This document shows positions 48,992-58,865 of a DNA stretch of 64,000 bases, one piece after another (the first letter of the stretch is position 1; each line of letters starts with the position of its first letter). The DNA is from CAZTDD01 sp964612675 (GTDB lineage Bacteria; Hinthialibacterota; Hinthialibacteria; Hinthialibacterales; JAKPRU01). The stretch lies in the NCBI GenBank assembly GCA_964612675.1, contig CAZTDD010000007.1, positions 1-64,000 on the forward strand. The letters run 5' to 3'. Position numbers and translations under genes: made by a program. The notes beneath the pieces are model-generated. The model made no database searches, had not been told where the DNA came from, and was given only the letters and a program-made list of their open reading frames with translations.

Positions 48992-49966
48992 ATGCATCGA
49001 TTTGTATTTTGTTGGTCTATTTTAGGGTTATTCTTTGTTATCGGCGCCGTTTGCTTTGCGTCGGAGACTCCGAACGTGCGTGAGTACGCTGTTCGCTGGA
49101 CGGGTTTCCCGCCTATCGTGGACGGTATCATCGGTTCCGAAGAGGGCGAGTGGTCGGAAGCAAGCTCCGCCTCCACCGATTTTGTTGTTTTGGAAACAGG
49201 AGAAGCGTCGCCTGCAGATTTATCGGTTTCGTTCCGTGCAGTGTATGATGGGTCGTACCTTTATTTCCTTGTTGAGACTCAAGATACGAATTTGTTTTCT
49301 ATATTGGCTACCGGGGACGACTCGCTAACCGATGAGGAAGATCAAGAGGGAACGGATACCGGGGCGTTCTATTCATCTCTGGGGGACGATTTAGAAATCC
49401 TCTTCGATCCAGGTCCCGATATTTTGCGGAACAATCATCCGCCCAGCGATACGCCGGATCAGTACCATATCGCCGTCACTTTGGATACGACCCATGGAAT
49501 CCCGGAGCTGGGCTTTCCGGGCTTTCCCGACTTGAAACGGGACGTGGAAGAGGAACAAGGGCCTCCATTTCAGTTCAGCGCCGCCGGGTATGATCTTGCG
49601 CTGAGGGACGGCGACCCGGATTTGTGGGATCCGGCGATGCAGATCGGCATAAGGGTGCATCCCGACGTCTACACTCCTAACGGGGCGGTGGTCGAACTTG
49701 CAGTTCCATTTGCAGATCTGGATTTCTCGGGTGACCGCCAAGTGCCGCCTGTCAATGCCACAAACGGGCAACCGGACAGAAGTCTTGTGGTTGAAGAGGT
49801 GCCGAAACACGGCGACCGCTGGGCTTTCCAAATCGGACGGCTGACCAATGAGGGAATCACGTTGGTGTGGAATCGTCCCACCGTTGAGTCTTTACTTGCA
49901 CGTCCGTTTGGGGAATTGGTTTTTGTCCGAGAAGAGACCGGTGTTGCGGATTGGTTTCTCTATTGA
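48992..49966 (+). CDS. Secreted CBM9-type (DOMON-like) sugar-binding protein
   Basis: A 324-residue protein with a signal peptide (residues 1-23, FFVIGAVCFAS). The body follows the CBM9_1 layout: PPIVDGIIGSEEGEWSEAS, FRAVYDGSYLYFLVETQDT, DDLEILFDPG near 132, VRPD-type strands including IGIRVHPDVY, VVELAVPFADLDFSG near 230 and RWAFQIGRLTNEG near 275. CBM9 modules bind sugars or haem in related proteins; here it is the whole protein. There is no obvious partner gene, and the ribosome site is weak. Confidence 0.75.
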   Translation: MHRFVFCWSILGLFFVIGAVCFASETPNVREYAVRWTGFPPIVDGIIGSEEGEWSEASSASTDFVVLETGEASPADLSVSFRAVYDGSYLYFLVETQDTNLFSILATGDDSLTDEEDQEGTDTGAFYSSLGDDLEILFDPGPDILRNNHPPSDTPDQYHIAVTLDTTHGIPELGFPGFPDLKRDVEEEQGPPFQFSAAGYDLALRDGDPDLWDPAMQIGIRVHPDVYTPNGAVVELAVPFADLDFSGDRQVPPVNATNGQPDRSLVVEEVPKHGDRWAFQIGRLTNEGITLVWNRPTVESLLARPFGELVFVREETGVADWFLY

Positions 49967-50010
49967 GGGCGGGTCTTTCCTATATCTCTGTATGAAAAAG
50001 CACTAGGCAA

Positions 50011-50051
50011 AGTGGACAGAATGGCCATTCACGAGGTCCATTCTGTCCACT
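50011..50051. terminator. Perfect 14-base inverted repeat between convergent genes
   Basis: AGTGGACAGAATGG and its exact reverse complement flank a 13-base loop. It lies 45 bases after the CBM9-type gene and about 200 before the end of the isomerase-like gene. A bidirectional terminator is plausible, but there is no T-run; a repeat-element origin is also possible. The remainder of 49967-50251 (285 bases) shows no gene. Confidence 0.45.
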
Positions 50052-50251
50052 CATTCCAATTATCGCGAAGCAGCGACCAACGATGCATTGGCGTTGATCG
50101 GTGTGGTTTGCCGCTTACCCGACCCACAGCTACTGTTGCAGGCTGTGATTCTCAAGAAACGAGGCGACTTCTTCCCTGAACGTCTTCACCAACGCCCTTA
50201 CAAGGCACGAACAGAGCGCTTGCCAACCTGTCTTTCGGCTCAGACACAGAG

Positions 50252-51700
50252 TCAAATATGAACGACTTCGATGTTGGCCAGCTGGCAATACGCTTTGAAC
50301 GCGTTCTCTAAGTCTCCATAGATGAAGAGCTGGTGAAATCCCTTCGTATCTCGGACATCCGGTACGTCGTCCACTTCCACTTCCACCGATGTCCGGCAGC
50401 CGCCGGCGGGCGGCGTTTCGATATTGCTGAGTACTCGTCCAGTACCAAGAATGATCTTTTTCGGGCCTTCGAAGTCCATGATCGTAATCTTCTGACCAAT
50501 ACGCCAAAGCACTTGAGTGGCCACGCCGGTATCGGATTCGGAGTGACTACGGAGAATAATCGGTTCGTGCGGTTTGTCGAAACCATCGAGCCGTGTCGCG
50601 CAGGCGCAGTGGGCACCCAGCAGCGTGTTTTTGACCGTATCGGGTGCCGGGTCCTGCATGAATCCGGGGCGATCGAAGAGAAGATGCGTGAGGCGTGACG
50701 CCAGCGCGGCGTTGGTGTCCGCTTCACACGCGGCAACGACGCCTTCATCTCGCAGCCGCGACCACGCGAGACATGGCGGATGGATGTCTCGACTTCCGAC
50801 AACCGGCAGGCAATCGACTGAAATCCCGTCGCAGTTTTCGTCGGCCATGATGCGCTTGGCCACGACATAGTTTTTCGCCGCGTTCAAGATATCTTTTGAA
50901 CTGGGTTCGACGATATCCTTTGCTTCCTTTTTGTAGTAGTACGCGATGGACTTCATCTCATCGGTTGTGTCCGCTTTATTGAATTCCTCTGCGAACCGAG
51001 TACGCGGAATATAGTGGAGCGTGGTACCCAGACCTTCAAGCTCTTTGTCCTCTGTTTTGTCACCCTTCACGATACACAGGCGGGTGTTTTTCATCTGCCA
51101 TACTGTTTTGAGCATCCGGAGACCTTTGCCCATCCAGTCGAGATGCTGCGTCGCGGCGGTAAACACACCCGGGATTCCGCGGGTTCTCTGTAAGTGACCG
51201 GTAAACGAGGTGCCCATCGGACTGAAAACGATCATCGGCACATCGCCCCGCTTTGTCGCCAGTTCTTTGGCATTCTCCCATGCCGGCTCGTTGAGACTCA
51301 TCATGACGATGAACAGTCCGTCCGGATCGGACCGTTTGACGCTGCTGAGGAATTCACTGACGGTGTCCGCGTCGTGAATCGGAGCGTCCTGAATCTCGAG
51401 TTTGACACCGAGGTTCTCGGCGGCTTTGTTGAGGATATTCTTATATTGGACCTGGTGGCCGGGAATATCGTAGGCGGCGCCGGGCCAGCCGAGCCAATAC
51501 GACTTCACATCGGGGCGAACGAATGCGACGCGAATCGTTGGCTTAGACGTGATTTCTCGTCTTGCCGCGGAGACGGAGGAGGCAAAGTCAAACATACCCA
51601 TTTTGAGTGCCAGGGCCGAGGCACACGATGTTTTTAGAAATCCCCGACGACTCGACATAAGAGGACATGAGGACGGGTTGCAGTTGGTAGTGGTTTCCAT
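50252..51700 (-). CDS. Tat-exported L-fucose isomerase-like protein (paralogue of 39512-40987)
   Basis: A 482-residue protein with the Tat signal SSRRGFLKTSCASALALKMG at 16-35. The body aligns along its length with the 39512-40987 protein: LGWPGAAYDIPG, DGLFIVMMSLNEPAW, DCLPVVGSRDIHPPCLAWS, AACEADTNAALASRLTHLLFDRPGF, LLGAHCACATRLDG and the end KGFHQLFIYGDLENAFKAYC. AAGGAG precedes the ATG at 51700. The shared Glu/Asp and Cys/His positions point to a conserved site, but the reaction is not known. This copy stands alone, without a NagB-like partner. Confidence 0.8.
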   Translation of the reverse strand: METTTNCNPSSCPLMSSRRGFLKTSCASALALKMGMFDFASSVSAARREITSKPTIRVAFVRPDVKSYWLGWPGAAYDIPGHQVQYKNILNKAAENLGVKLEIQDAPIHDADTVSEFLSSVKRSDPDGLFIVMMSLNEPAWENAKELATKRGDVPMIVFSPMGTSFTGHLQRTRGIPGVFTAATQHLDWMGKGLRMLKTVWQMKNTRLCIVKGDKTEDKELEGLGTTLHYIPRTRFAEEFNKADTTDEMKSIAYYYKKEAKDIVEPSSKDILNAAKNYVVAKRIMADENCDGISVDCLPVVGSRDIHPPCLAWSRLRDEGVVAACEADTNAALASRLTHLLFDRPGFMQDPAPDTVKNTLLGAHCACATRLDGFDKPHEPIILRSHSESDTGVATQVLWRIGQKITIMDFEGPKKIILGTGRVLSNIETPPAGGCRTSVEVEVDDVPDVRDTKGFHQLFIYGDLENAFKAYCQLANIEVVHI

Positions 51701-51865
51701 TGTTGTTTCTCCTTATTCGATCTTCATCAAGAGACTGAGTAAGATATAGAACCGCTTTCGCTTTTGCAGAATCCTACTCCAATCAGGAACGGTGTCAACC
51801 GGTAGAGGATACAGACAATAGTGACCGATGTCCGACCCGAAAAGCGCTCAAGACGAACGAGATAC

Positions 51866-52417
51866 TCACGGTCCAAACCGGTCGATGTCGCCGTCGCTGC
51901 CCAGACCGTTTGACGGTTCAAACGGGACGATTATACCGGAACCGCCTCCCCCGGTATCCGGTTCGTAGTCCTGATCCGGTCCGGCACCGTGGAGGACCCA
52001 GCGGCCCAGGCGATTCTCTTCCTCTGGAAGAAGATCGAACCGATTGCCGCTTTTCTTCTGTGCGTCGGCCGTCTCGGGATCCCAGAACGGATATGCGCTA
52101 TCAAGCTGATCGTGGACGAGTTGGGAGCGGAATGGATCCAATGGGACGCTCGACATGTACGAAACCGGTGAGGTGAGTTTTGCGAGTCGTGCGAAACGCA
52201 TGTTGGCGGCGGTGTTCGGGGTTGGAGGATACATATTGTTATCGAGGCGGTAGGATTCGAGTGCCGTAGCAAGCGAGCGGTGATCGGCTTCTGTGTTGGC
52301 TATTTTGGCGCGGATTTGCGCATTCAAAAAATTCGGCACGGCAATGGCCGCCAATATCCCGATGATCGCCACGACAATCAACAATTCGATCAGGGTAAAA
52401 CCACGGCGTGTTTGCAT
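51866..52417 (-). CDS. Type II/IV prepilin-like protein (orphan pseudopilin)
   Basis: The ATG at 52417 follows AAAGAGGC and gives a classical leader MQTRRG before FTLIELLIVVAIIGILAAIA, with Gly at the cleavage site and Glu5 present. The 183-residue protein shares the SYRLDNNMYPPTP, AYPFWDPE and C-terminal GDIDRFGP features with the prepilin at 44969. A GGGGSG loop lies near residue 160. It is expected to be cut by PilD and to join a secretion pseudopilus. It is divergent from the large putative glycosidase; the 276 bases between them hold no other gene. Confidence 0.92.
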   Translation of the reverse strand: MQTRRGFTLIELLIVVAIIGILAAIAVPNFLNAQIRAKIANTEADHRSLATALESYRLDNNMYPPTPNTAANMRFARLAKLTSPVSYMSSVPLDPFRSQLVHDQLDSAYPFWDPETADAQKKSGNRFDLLPEEENRLGRWVLHGAGPDQDYEPDTGGGGSGIIVPFEPSNGLGSDGDIDRFGP

Positions 52418-52693
52418 CTTTTTTGCCTCTTTCCGCCGAAAGAACCTCCATCTTCGTGTTTCCGATACAATAACGGCTTCGGAACACCCGGTCAATTGAG
52501 TAAAGTTAAGTCGATAAGAAGTCCAACATCCCGTCGGTTTTTCGCACGTTGAGCGAAAACTCTCTGTTTGCCCTTACAAAGTCATAAAACGCTATCGTAC
52601 CAGGCCCCCCTGATCTTTTGCGTTCGCAGATGTTATAGAAAGACGATTTCCAATCTTTCACAGAGGGAAATTCGAAAGGACGGTCAAAAGAGA

Positions 52694-55504
52694 ATGAGCA
52701 AAATCTGTGCGATAATTAGTTTCCTATTGGTACCCTGTTTTTGTACGGCCATGGATATCGGTGGTGAACCGATCGTGTTAGAAAACGATTATGTCCGTTA
52801 CTCCATTGGAGAAGACGGACAAAATCGTTCCTTTGTCGATAAAAGCACCGGTGTGGATTATTGTGCCTCTGTTCCGGCGAATCCCTGCGCACAAGTCCGA
52901 AAAGATGGTCGCGAATACAACGCAAGTTCCGCTTCTCGTGACGGGGATCGAATTGAAATCCGGTTTGGAGACTCAGGAGTCGAACTGTCACTTCGAGTCG
53001 ATATTCATGACCACTATTTCATCGTGGAAGTGATGGATGTCCAAGGAGAGAAGGTTGATTCGTTGACATTTATCAACTTGACCTTGCGTTCCAATGAAGT
53101 GCCGGGAAAAGGTCTGGCGGGCTGTGCCCTTGCATTGAATCTGCAGACGAACGTGCCGGAGTTACCCCAGGCAAATACGCGGATTCGGGCAATCTGCTAT
53201 CCGCGATTCGGAATGGTCGGTGCGAAGATGGCCCTTATCGGCTGTCCTATGACTGAATTGCGAGCAGGAATGCAGGAGATTGTCCGTTCGGCGAATGATA
53301 TTCCTCACTCGCCTATCGGCGGCCCATGGGCGCTCGATGCAAACATCAATAAAGGTTCTTATCTGTTCAATTTTGCCGATTTGTCGGAAGAAACAGTTGA
53401 CCGCTGGATTGAATTGGCTCAGAACCTGGGCATCACTCAGATCGATTTTCATGGAGGAAGATCGTTTCGATTCGGCGACTGCAAACCGAATCCCGAGACC
53501 TATCCCAACGGGCGCGAGAGTCTTCGCAAGGTGGTCGATCGTCTCCACGATGCCGGCATTTCCGCTGGATTGCATACCTATGCGTTTTTTATCGATAAGA
53601 AATGCCCATGGGTGACTCCTGTTCCGGACCCGCGTCTTGCGAAGGACGCGCAGTTTACACTTGCGAGCGCGCTGACGGTGGATGCGACACAGGTGCCGGT
53701 TGTCGAGTCAACTGAGAATATGTCCACAACAACGGGATTTTTCGTGCGGAACAGTGTGACGTTACAAATTGATGATGAGTTGATTATTTATAGTGGGATC
53801 AGCAAAGAACCTCCGTATGCGTTCACGCAGTGTCAGCGCGGGGCCTATGGCACAAGCTCTTCAGCGCACAAAGCAGACAGCCCCGTTTACCATTTGAAAG
53901 AGTGTTTTGGCCTGTTTGTTCCTGATGGAGATTCGACATTACTGGCGGAAGTGGCGGCGAAAACGGCGCAGACATTTAATGAGTGCGGTTTCGATATGAT
54001 GTACCTGGACGCTCTCGATGGAGAAGATATTCTCGGTGGCCGCGAGAACGGCTGGCATTACGGATCGAAATTCGTTTTTCAATTGTGGTCTCGGCTCCGG
54101 AGACCCGCATTGATGGAAATGAGCACGTTTCATCATCACCTTTGGTATGTTCGTTCTCGTATGGGAGCGTGGGATCACCCCACACGCGGTCACAAACGGT
54201 TCATCGATATTCATTGTCGTGCAAATGAAGATCTGAAACGGATGTTTCTGCCCGGTCACCTCGGTTGGTGGGCGATTAAAACATGGACCGGAACACAGGG
54301 CGAGCCGACTTTCGCCGACGATATCGAGTACCTTCTCTGCAAGTGTATTGGCACGGACGTCGGTTTCTCCATTATGGGAATCAACCCGGACAATATGGAT
54401 CGACCGGTCTACAAGCGATTAGGAGCAATCATGCGGTGTTATGAAGACCTTCGCCATGCGGAATATTTCGATGAATCGGTGAAAGAGAAACTCCGTGTTC
54501 TCGGCGATGAATTCACACTAGTGGAGAAGAAGAACGGTCAATGGCAATTCTATCGAACCCATTTCAATAAACATAAGATAAATGCTCTAATCGACGGTGA
54601 ATACGAGTGGAAGACAACGAACCCATTTGATAAACAGCCCCTCCGACTCAGGTTGGAAGTGTTGATGTCCGTGGGGGCATACGATTCAAGCGAGAGCGTA
54701 CCATTGACGGAATTCAACAGCGAGAACGAGATAGGAGAACTCTCGTCTGCACAAGGTGTTTATCTCGAAGTCGATCCTGCCGGCAACGGGAACGAGGCAG
54801 ATTCATCCGAAGCTACTATCACATATCGAAATACAACGCAGGAAAATCCAAGGGCTGCTTGGGTGAAAGCAGAGAAGACTTTTTCGCCTCCGATCGACCT
54901 CGATGAGAAAGGTGCGCTGGGAGTCTGGATTGACGGCGACGGCAAAGGAGAAACCCTGAATTTCCAGATCAAGAGCCCCGATCATATTTCGCACGGTATC
55001 AACGATCATTATGTTACCGTGGATTTTGACGGTTGGAAGTATTTCGAATTGGTGGAACCTGAATCCGAACGATACGAGGACTACGAGTGGCCCTATGGTT
55101 CGGCGTATTCAATCTATCGGGAGAATGTGAATTACAGTCAGGTAGAGACTCTGAATATTTATTGTAACAATCTCGCTTCGGGGTCCTCCGCACGGTGCCG
55201 GATCAAACCTATCAAAGCTCTGCCGTTTGTTCCGATTACAATCGAAGACCCTGAGTTTATTGTCAACGGAAAACGTCTCGTATTGCCGATTACACTCAGG
55301 ACGGGTCAGTATATTGAATTCAGCTCGATGTCCGACTGCAAAGTGTACTCGAAGGACGGTGAGCTATTGAGCGAAGTGACGCCTATCGGTGAAGTTCCGG
55401 ATTTGGATCCTGGCGAGAACGAGATGCGGTTCCATTGCGACGGTCCCGACGATGTAAGTACACGAGTTCGAGTAACCGTCATGACGCAAGGGGATGCGAT
55501 TTGA
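52694..55504 (+). CDS. Large secreted putative glycosidase (TIM barrel plus beta-sandwiches)
   Basis: I chose the ATG at 52694, which opens a signal peptide (ICAIISFLLVPCFCTAM). The mature protein (of 936 residues total) starts with an N-terminal sandwich that could sit on a substrate (IVLENDYVRYSI). Then comes a barrel with ITQIDFHGGRSFRFGD near 247, ISAGLHTYAFFIDKKCPWV near 295, CGFDMMYLDALDGEDI near 436 and WGWDH-like WDHPTRGHKRFIDIHCR near 490. A C-terminal sandwich and an Ig-like end follow. The chain resembles clan GH-D-like enzymes but fits no single family I can name. The acidic strand near residue 440 probably holds the nucleophile. Its substrate is unknown. Confidence 0.65.
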   Translation: MSKICAIISFLLVPCFCTAMDIGGEPIVLENDYVRYSIGEDGQNRSFVDKSTGVDYCASVPANPCAQVRKDGREYNASSASRDGDRIEIRFGDSGVELSLRVDIHDHYFIVEVMDVQGEKVDSLTFINLTLRSNEVPGKGLAGCALALNLQTNVPELPQANTRIRAICYPRFGMVGAKMALIGCPMTELRAGMQEIVRSANDIPHSPIGGPWALDANINKGSYLFNFADLSEETVDRWIELAQNLGITQIDFHGGRSFRFGDCKPNPETYPNGRESLRKVVDRLHDAGISAGLHTYAFFIDKKCPWVTPVPDPRLAKDAQFTLASALTVDATQVPVVESTENMSTTTGFFVRNSVTLQIDDELIIYSGISKEPPYAFTQCQRGAYGTSSSAHKADSPVYHLKECFGLFVPDGDSTLLAEVAAKTAQTFNECGFDMMYLDALDGEDILGGRENGWHYGSKFVFQLWSRLRRPALMEMSTFHHHLWYVRSRMGAWDHPTRGHKRFIDIHCRANEDLKRMFLPGHLGWWAIKTWTGTQGEPTFADDIEYLLCKCIGTDVGFSIMGINPDNMDRPVYKRLGAIMRCYEDLRHAEYFDESVKEKLRVLGDEFTLVEKKNGQWQFYRTHFNKHKINALIDGEYEWKTTNPFDKQPLRLRLEVLMSVGAYDSSESVPLTEFNSENEIGELSSAQGVYLEVDPAGNGNEADSSEATITYRNTTQENPRAAWVKAEKTFSPPIDLDEKGALGVWIDGDGKGETLNFQIKSPDHISHGINDHYVTVDFDGWKYFELVEPESERYEDYEWPYGSAYSIYRENVNYSQVETLNIYCNNLASGSSARCRIKPIKALPFVPITIEDPEFIVNGKRLVLPITLRTGQYIEFSSMSDCKVYSKDGELLSEVTPIGEVPDLDPGENEMRFHCDGPDDVSTRVRVTVMTQGDAI

Positions 55505-55514
55505 TATATGTTTA

Positions 55515-56768
55515 TCATCCGGGCGCAACGACGCGCATGAGCTGACCGCAAAGCCACGCGGCATAGGTGCCCAAGGCATACCCGACCACGGCGATGAGAA
55601 CGCCGACCGGGGCCAGGGCCGGATGAAACGCACTCGCAACGATCGGTGCCGATGCCGCACCGCCGATATTCGCCTGACTGCCGACTGCGAGGAAGAACAG
55701 CGGTGCCCGGATCAATCGAGCGACAATCAGAAGAAGAATGGCATGGACGGATATCCAAATTACGCCCACCAGGTACAAGCCCGGCGATTCGACTACAGAA
55801 CTCACATTCATTTTCATGCCAATCGAAGCCACCAAGAGGTATAGAAACACTGAACCAACCCGTGAAGCCCCGGCACCCTCCAGACGTCTTGCCGGGGTAA
55901 AGGACAAGGCCAAACCTCCGGTCGTGGCGATGACCACGATCCAGAAAAACTCGCTGGTTAAACTGAATTTCGCGAGTTCCGGATAAGAGGACCCGATTGT
56001 AGAGCTCAGAAGTTTCCCTGCTATGTGAGCAATCCCGGTTATGCCGAATCCGGCGGCGAGGATCTTCATGGTGTCCGCCATCGAAGGGATTCTATCGATT
56101 TGGGCTTTGTATTCGGCCATCTTGTGCTGTAGATGTTCAATTTCGCTTGTGTCGGCGGAGTTCTTTCGGTCGATGTATTCAGAATTGCCGGCCATAAAGA
56201 GAAGAATCGCCAGCCAGATATTTGCGATAATCACATCGACTGCGACAAGGGTTGCGAAGATCTCGTCGCCAACCTCGAATACTTCTTTCATTGCGGCCTG
56301 GTTGGCGCCTCCGCCGATCCAGCTGCCCGCTACCGTGGTCAAACCGCGCCATACGGCGTCCGGGCCTTGGCCTCCCACTGTTTCCGGACTGAAAAGCGAG
56401 ACGAAGAGAATGGCTATCGGGCCGCCGACCACAATCCCGACGGTTCCTGTCAGGAACATAGCCAGCATTTTGGGGCCGAGACGCATGACCTCTTTCAGGT
56501 CGATACTGAGTGTCAGAAGGACCAGACACGCCGGAAGCAGGTAACGCGAGGTGAAGAAATACAGGTTGGAACGCTCCGCGGAGAAGACACCGAGGTTACT
56601 CAGGACGGCCGGTATGAAATAGCACAGGAGGATCGTAGGCACGTATCTATAGAACCTGCGCAGGGCAGGCCGTTCGCTCGATGCGGTACCGAATACCGCC
56701 GCCAACACAATACACAACACGCCAAGAACCGCGGCATCGTTGGTTATGAGTGGGGACGATCCATCCAA
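55515..56768 (-). CDS. DUF819 family membrane protein
   Basis: A 417-residue protein of ten to eleven membrane helices. Motifs are VPTILLCYFIPAVLSNLG, LLPACLVLLTLSIDLKEVMRLG, WIGGGANQAAMKEVF near 150-165 and AVGSQANIGGAASAPIVASAF near 365, the last two forming the paired re-entrant repeats of DUF819. The family resembles transporters of small anions or sugars; no substrate is established. The TTG start at 56766-56768 follows AAGGAGGT. It lies back to back with the sodium:solute symporter and end to end with the large glycosidase. Confidence 0.9.
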   Translation of the reverse strand: MDGSSPLITNDAAVLGVLCIVLAAVFGTASSERPALRRFYRYVPTILLCYFIPAVLSNLGVFSAERSNLYFFTSRYLLPACLVLLTLSIDLKEVMRLGPKMLAMFLTGTVGIVVGGPIAILFVSLFSPETVGGQGPDAVWRGLTTVAGSWIGGGANQAAMKEVFEVGDEIFATLVAVDVIIANIWLAILLFMAGNSEYIDRKNSADTSEIEHLQHKMAEYKAQIDRIPSMADTMKILAAGFGITGIAHIAGKLLSSTIGSSYPELAKFSLTSEFFWIVVIATTGGLALSFTPARRLEGAGASRVGSVFLYLLVASIGMKMNVSSVVESPGLYLVGVIWISVHAILLLIVARLIRAPLFFLAVGSQANIGGAASAPIVASAFHPALAPVGVLIAVVGYALGTYAAWLCGQLMRVVAPG

Positions 56769-56773
56769 GACCG

Positions 56774-56781
56774 ACCTCCTT
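56774..56781 (-). promoter_or_regulatory. Shine-Dalgarno site deciding the TTG start of the DUF819 gene
   Basis: AAGGAGGT on the minus strand, five bases before TTG. No ATG in this frame lies closer, so the unusual TTG start is well supported. Confidence 0.7.
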
Positions 56782-56941
56782 ATGGGGTGTTTACGTTATG
56801 ATTATGCAGAATTACCCGCCGACCGAAACGGTTGTCGTAGAGGAAATCACCGGAAAGCTCCAGCATCTACAGGATTCTGTGCTATGATCCCTGCCGGTTA
56901 TTTGTAGCCAATCCCCCGCTGGGCTTTGTTCGGAAGAAGTC

Positions 56942-58762
56942 ATGATCCAATTCCAACTTCACTCCATCGATATTCTCATCATTCTGGCCTATTTTGCGCT
57001 GACCATTAGTCTGGGCTTTTGGATATCCAAGCGGGCGTCCAAGAACCTGGAGTCCTATTTTCTCGGCGACAAGACCATGCCGTGGTATGTCCTGGGGGTT
57101 TCGAACGCTTCGGGCATGTTCGACATCACCGGAACGATGTGGTTGGTGTACATCTGCTTTGTGTACGGGCTCAAGAGTGCCTGGCTGCCGTGGCTCTGGC
57201 CTACATTCAACCAGATCGTGCTGATGGTCTATTTGAGTGCGTGGCTGCGGCGGTCGAATGTCATGACCGGCGCGGAATGGATCACGACCCGGTTTGGCAC
57301 CGGGACGGGTGCGAATCTGGCCCACATCAGCGTAGTGATTTTCGCTCTGGTCAGTGTGATTGGGTTTTTGGCGTATGCGTTCAAAGGGATCGGAAAATTC
57401 GCGTCGATTTTTCTGCCGTGGGAGCTTTCGCCCAATATGTACGCATTGATCATTCTGGGTATCACGACGCTGTATGTCGTGAAGGGGGGCATGTTTAGCG
57501 TGGTTTTGACCGAGGTTATGCAGTTCCTGATTATGACTGTCACCTCCATCGCGGTGGGAATCATCGCGATTATGCAGGTATCGCCGGAGATGATCGACCG
57601 CGTTCTGCCGCCCGGGTGGCGCACGCCGATCTTTGGCTGGCGGCTGGATTTGGATTGGACGGGGATATTGGATTCCGCTAACACGAAGATCGCGGAGGAT
57701 GGGTACTCGTTATTTACGATTTTCTTCATGATGATGGTATTCAAGGGAATACTCGTGAGTATGGCGGGACCTGCCCCGAATTACGATATGCAGCGGATTC
57801 TGGCTACAAAGAGTCCGAAAGAAGCAAGCCTGATGAGCTGGTTTGTCAATGTGGTGCTGTTTGTTCCGAGGTACATGTTGATTGCGGGGTTGACGGTTCT
57901 GGCGCTGGTATTTTTCCTGCCGGAGCTGCGGGCTATGGGCGACAGACCGGACTTCGAGTTGATACTTCCCTATGCGATCAAGAATTTTGTACCGGCGGGG
58001 CTCATGGGTGTGCTGATCGCAGGGCTTTTGTCGGCCTTTATGTCCACGTTTGCGGCGACGGTCAACGCGGCGCCCGCTTATATTGTGAACGATATCTATA
58101 AACGATATATCAACCCGAACGATAAACCCAAAAAATATGTGCGAATGAGCTATGTTGCGTCCGCAGCTGTGGTTGTTCTGGGAATCGCGTTTGGTTTTAT
58201 TATTGAGTCGATTGACGATGTGACGCAGTGGATTGTGAATGCCCTCTGGGGCGGCTATGCGGCGTCGAATGTTCTGAAATGGTATTGGTGGCGATTCAAC
58301 GGGTATGGATTCTTCTGGGGGATGATTTCCGGTATTGCGGCTTCACTTATTGCACCGCTGATAATGGGTAATTATTTTCCTGGTGTGCATGAAATTTACG
58401 GATTTCCGGCGATTTTATTGGTGTCGTTTACCGGGTGTATTCTTGGCACCTATATGACACAGCCTGATCGGGACGAGGTTCTAAAATCGTTCTATAAAAC
58501 AGTCCGCCCGTGGGGATTTTGGGGACCGATTTATGAGAAGGTGAAACAGGAAGATCCGGATTTCCAGAGAAATACGCATTTCGGCCGGGACTGCTTCAAC
58601 GTGTTGATTGGGATGATTTGGCAAGTCTCGCTCGTCTTGTTTCCCATCTATCTCATCCTTCAGGAGAAAAGGGGAATTCTGGCGGCGCTCTCCGTCGTTA
58701 TCGTTACCTCGCTCGTACTCAAGAAGACCTGGATGGATCACTTGGACGATGAAGAAGTCTGA
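56942..58762 (+). CDS. Sodium:solute symporter family (SSS) transporter
   Basis: A 606-residue protein with about thirteen to fourteen membrane helices. SSS motifs are visible: ILIILAYFALTISLGFWISKR and LESYFLGDKTMPWYVLGVSNASGMFD in helices 1-2, MTGAEWITTRFG, VVKGGMFSVVLTEVMQFLIM near 180 and AGLLSAFMSTFAATVNAAPAYIVNDIYKRY near 360-390, which is the Na2 site region. The C-terminal tail is longer than usual and has two extra helices. It probably takes up a sugar, acid or amino acid with sodium. GGAAGAAG precedes the ATG. Confidence 0.92.
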   Translation: MIQFQLHSIDILIILAYFALTISLGFWISKRASKNLESYFLGDKTMPWYVLGVSNASGMFDITGTMWLVYICFVYGLKSAWLPWLWPTFNQIVLMVYLSAWLRRSNVMTGAEWITTRFGTGTGANLAHISVVIFALVSVIGFLAYAFKGIGKFASIFLPWELSPNMYALIILGITTLYVVKGGMFSVVLTEVMQFLIMTVTSIAVGIIAIMQVSPEMIDRVLPPGWRTPIFGWRLDLDWTGILDSANTKIAEDGYSLFTIFFMMMVFKGILVSMAGPAPNYDMQRILATKSPKEASLMSWFVNVVLFVPRYMLIAGLTVLALVFFLPELRAMGDRPDFELILPYAIKNFVPAGLMGVLIAGLLSAFMSTFAATVNAAPAYIVNDIYKRYINPNDKPKKYVRMSYVASAAVVVLGIAFGFIIESIDDVTQWIVNALWGGYAASNVLKWYWWRFNGYGFFWGMISGIAASLIAPLIMGNYFPGVHEIYGFPAILLVSFTGCILGTYMTQPDRDEVLKSFYKTVRPWGFWGPIYEKVKQEDPDFQRNTHFGRDCFNVLIGMIWQVSLVLFPIYLILQEKRGILAALSVVIVTSLVLKKTWMDHLDDEEV

Positions 58763-58865
58763 CGCTTCGGCCGTGCAGATTGTTAATACAAGAGCAGCGA
58801 GATTTAGGTCGCAATTTTTCTGCGGGCACAGGAAACATAATGTTTCATCTGGCAGAGAAGGTTCT

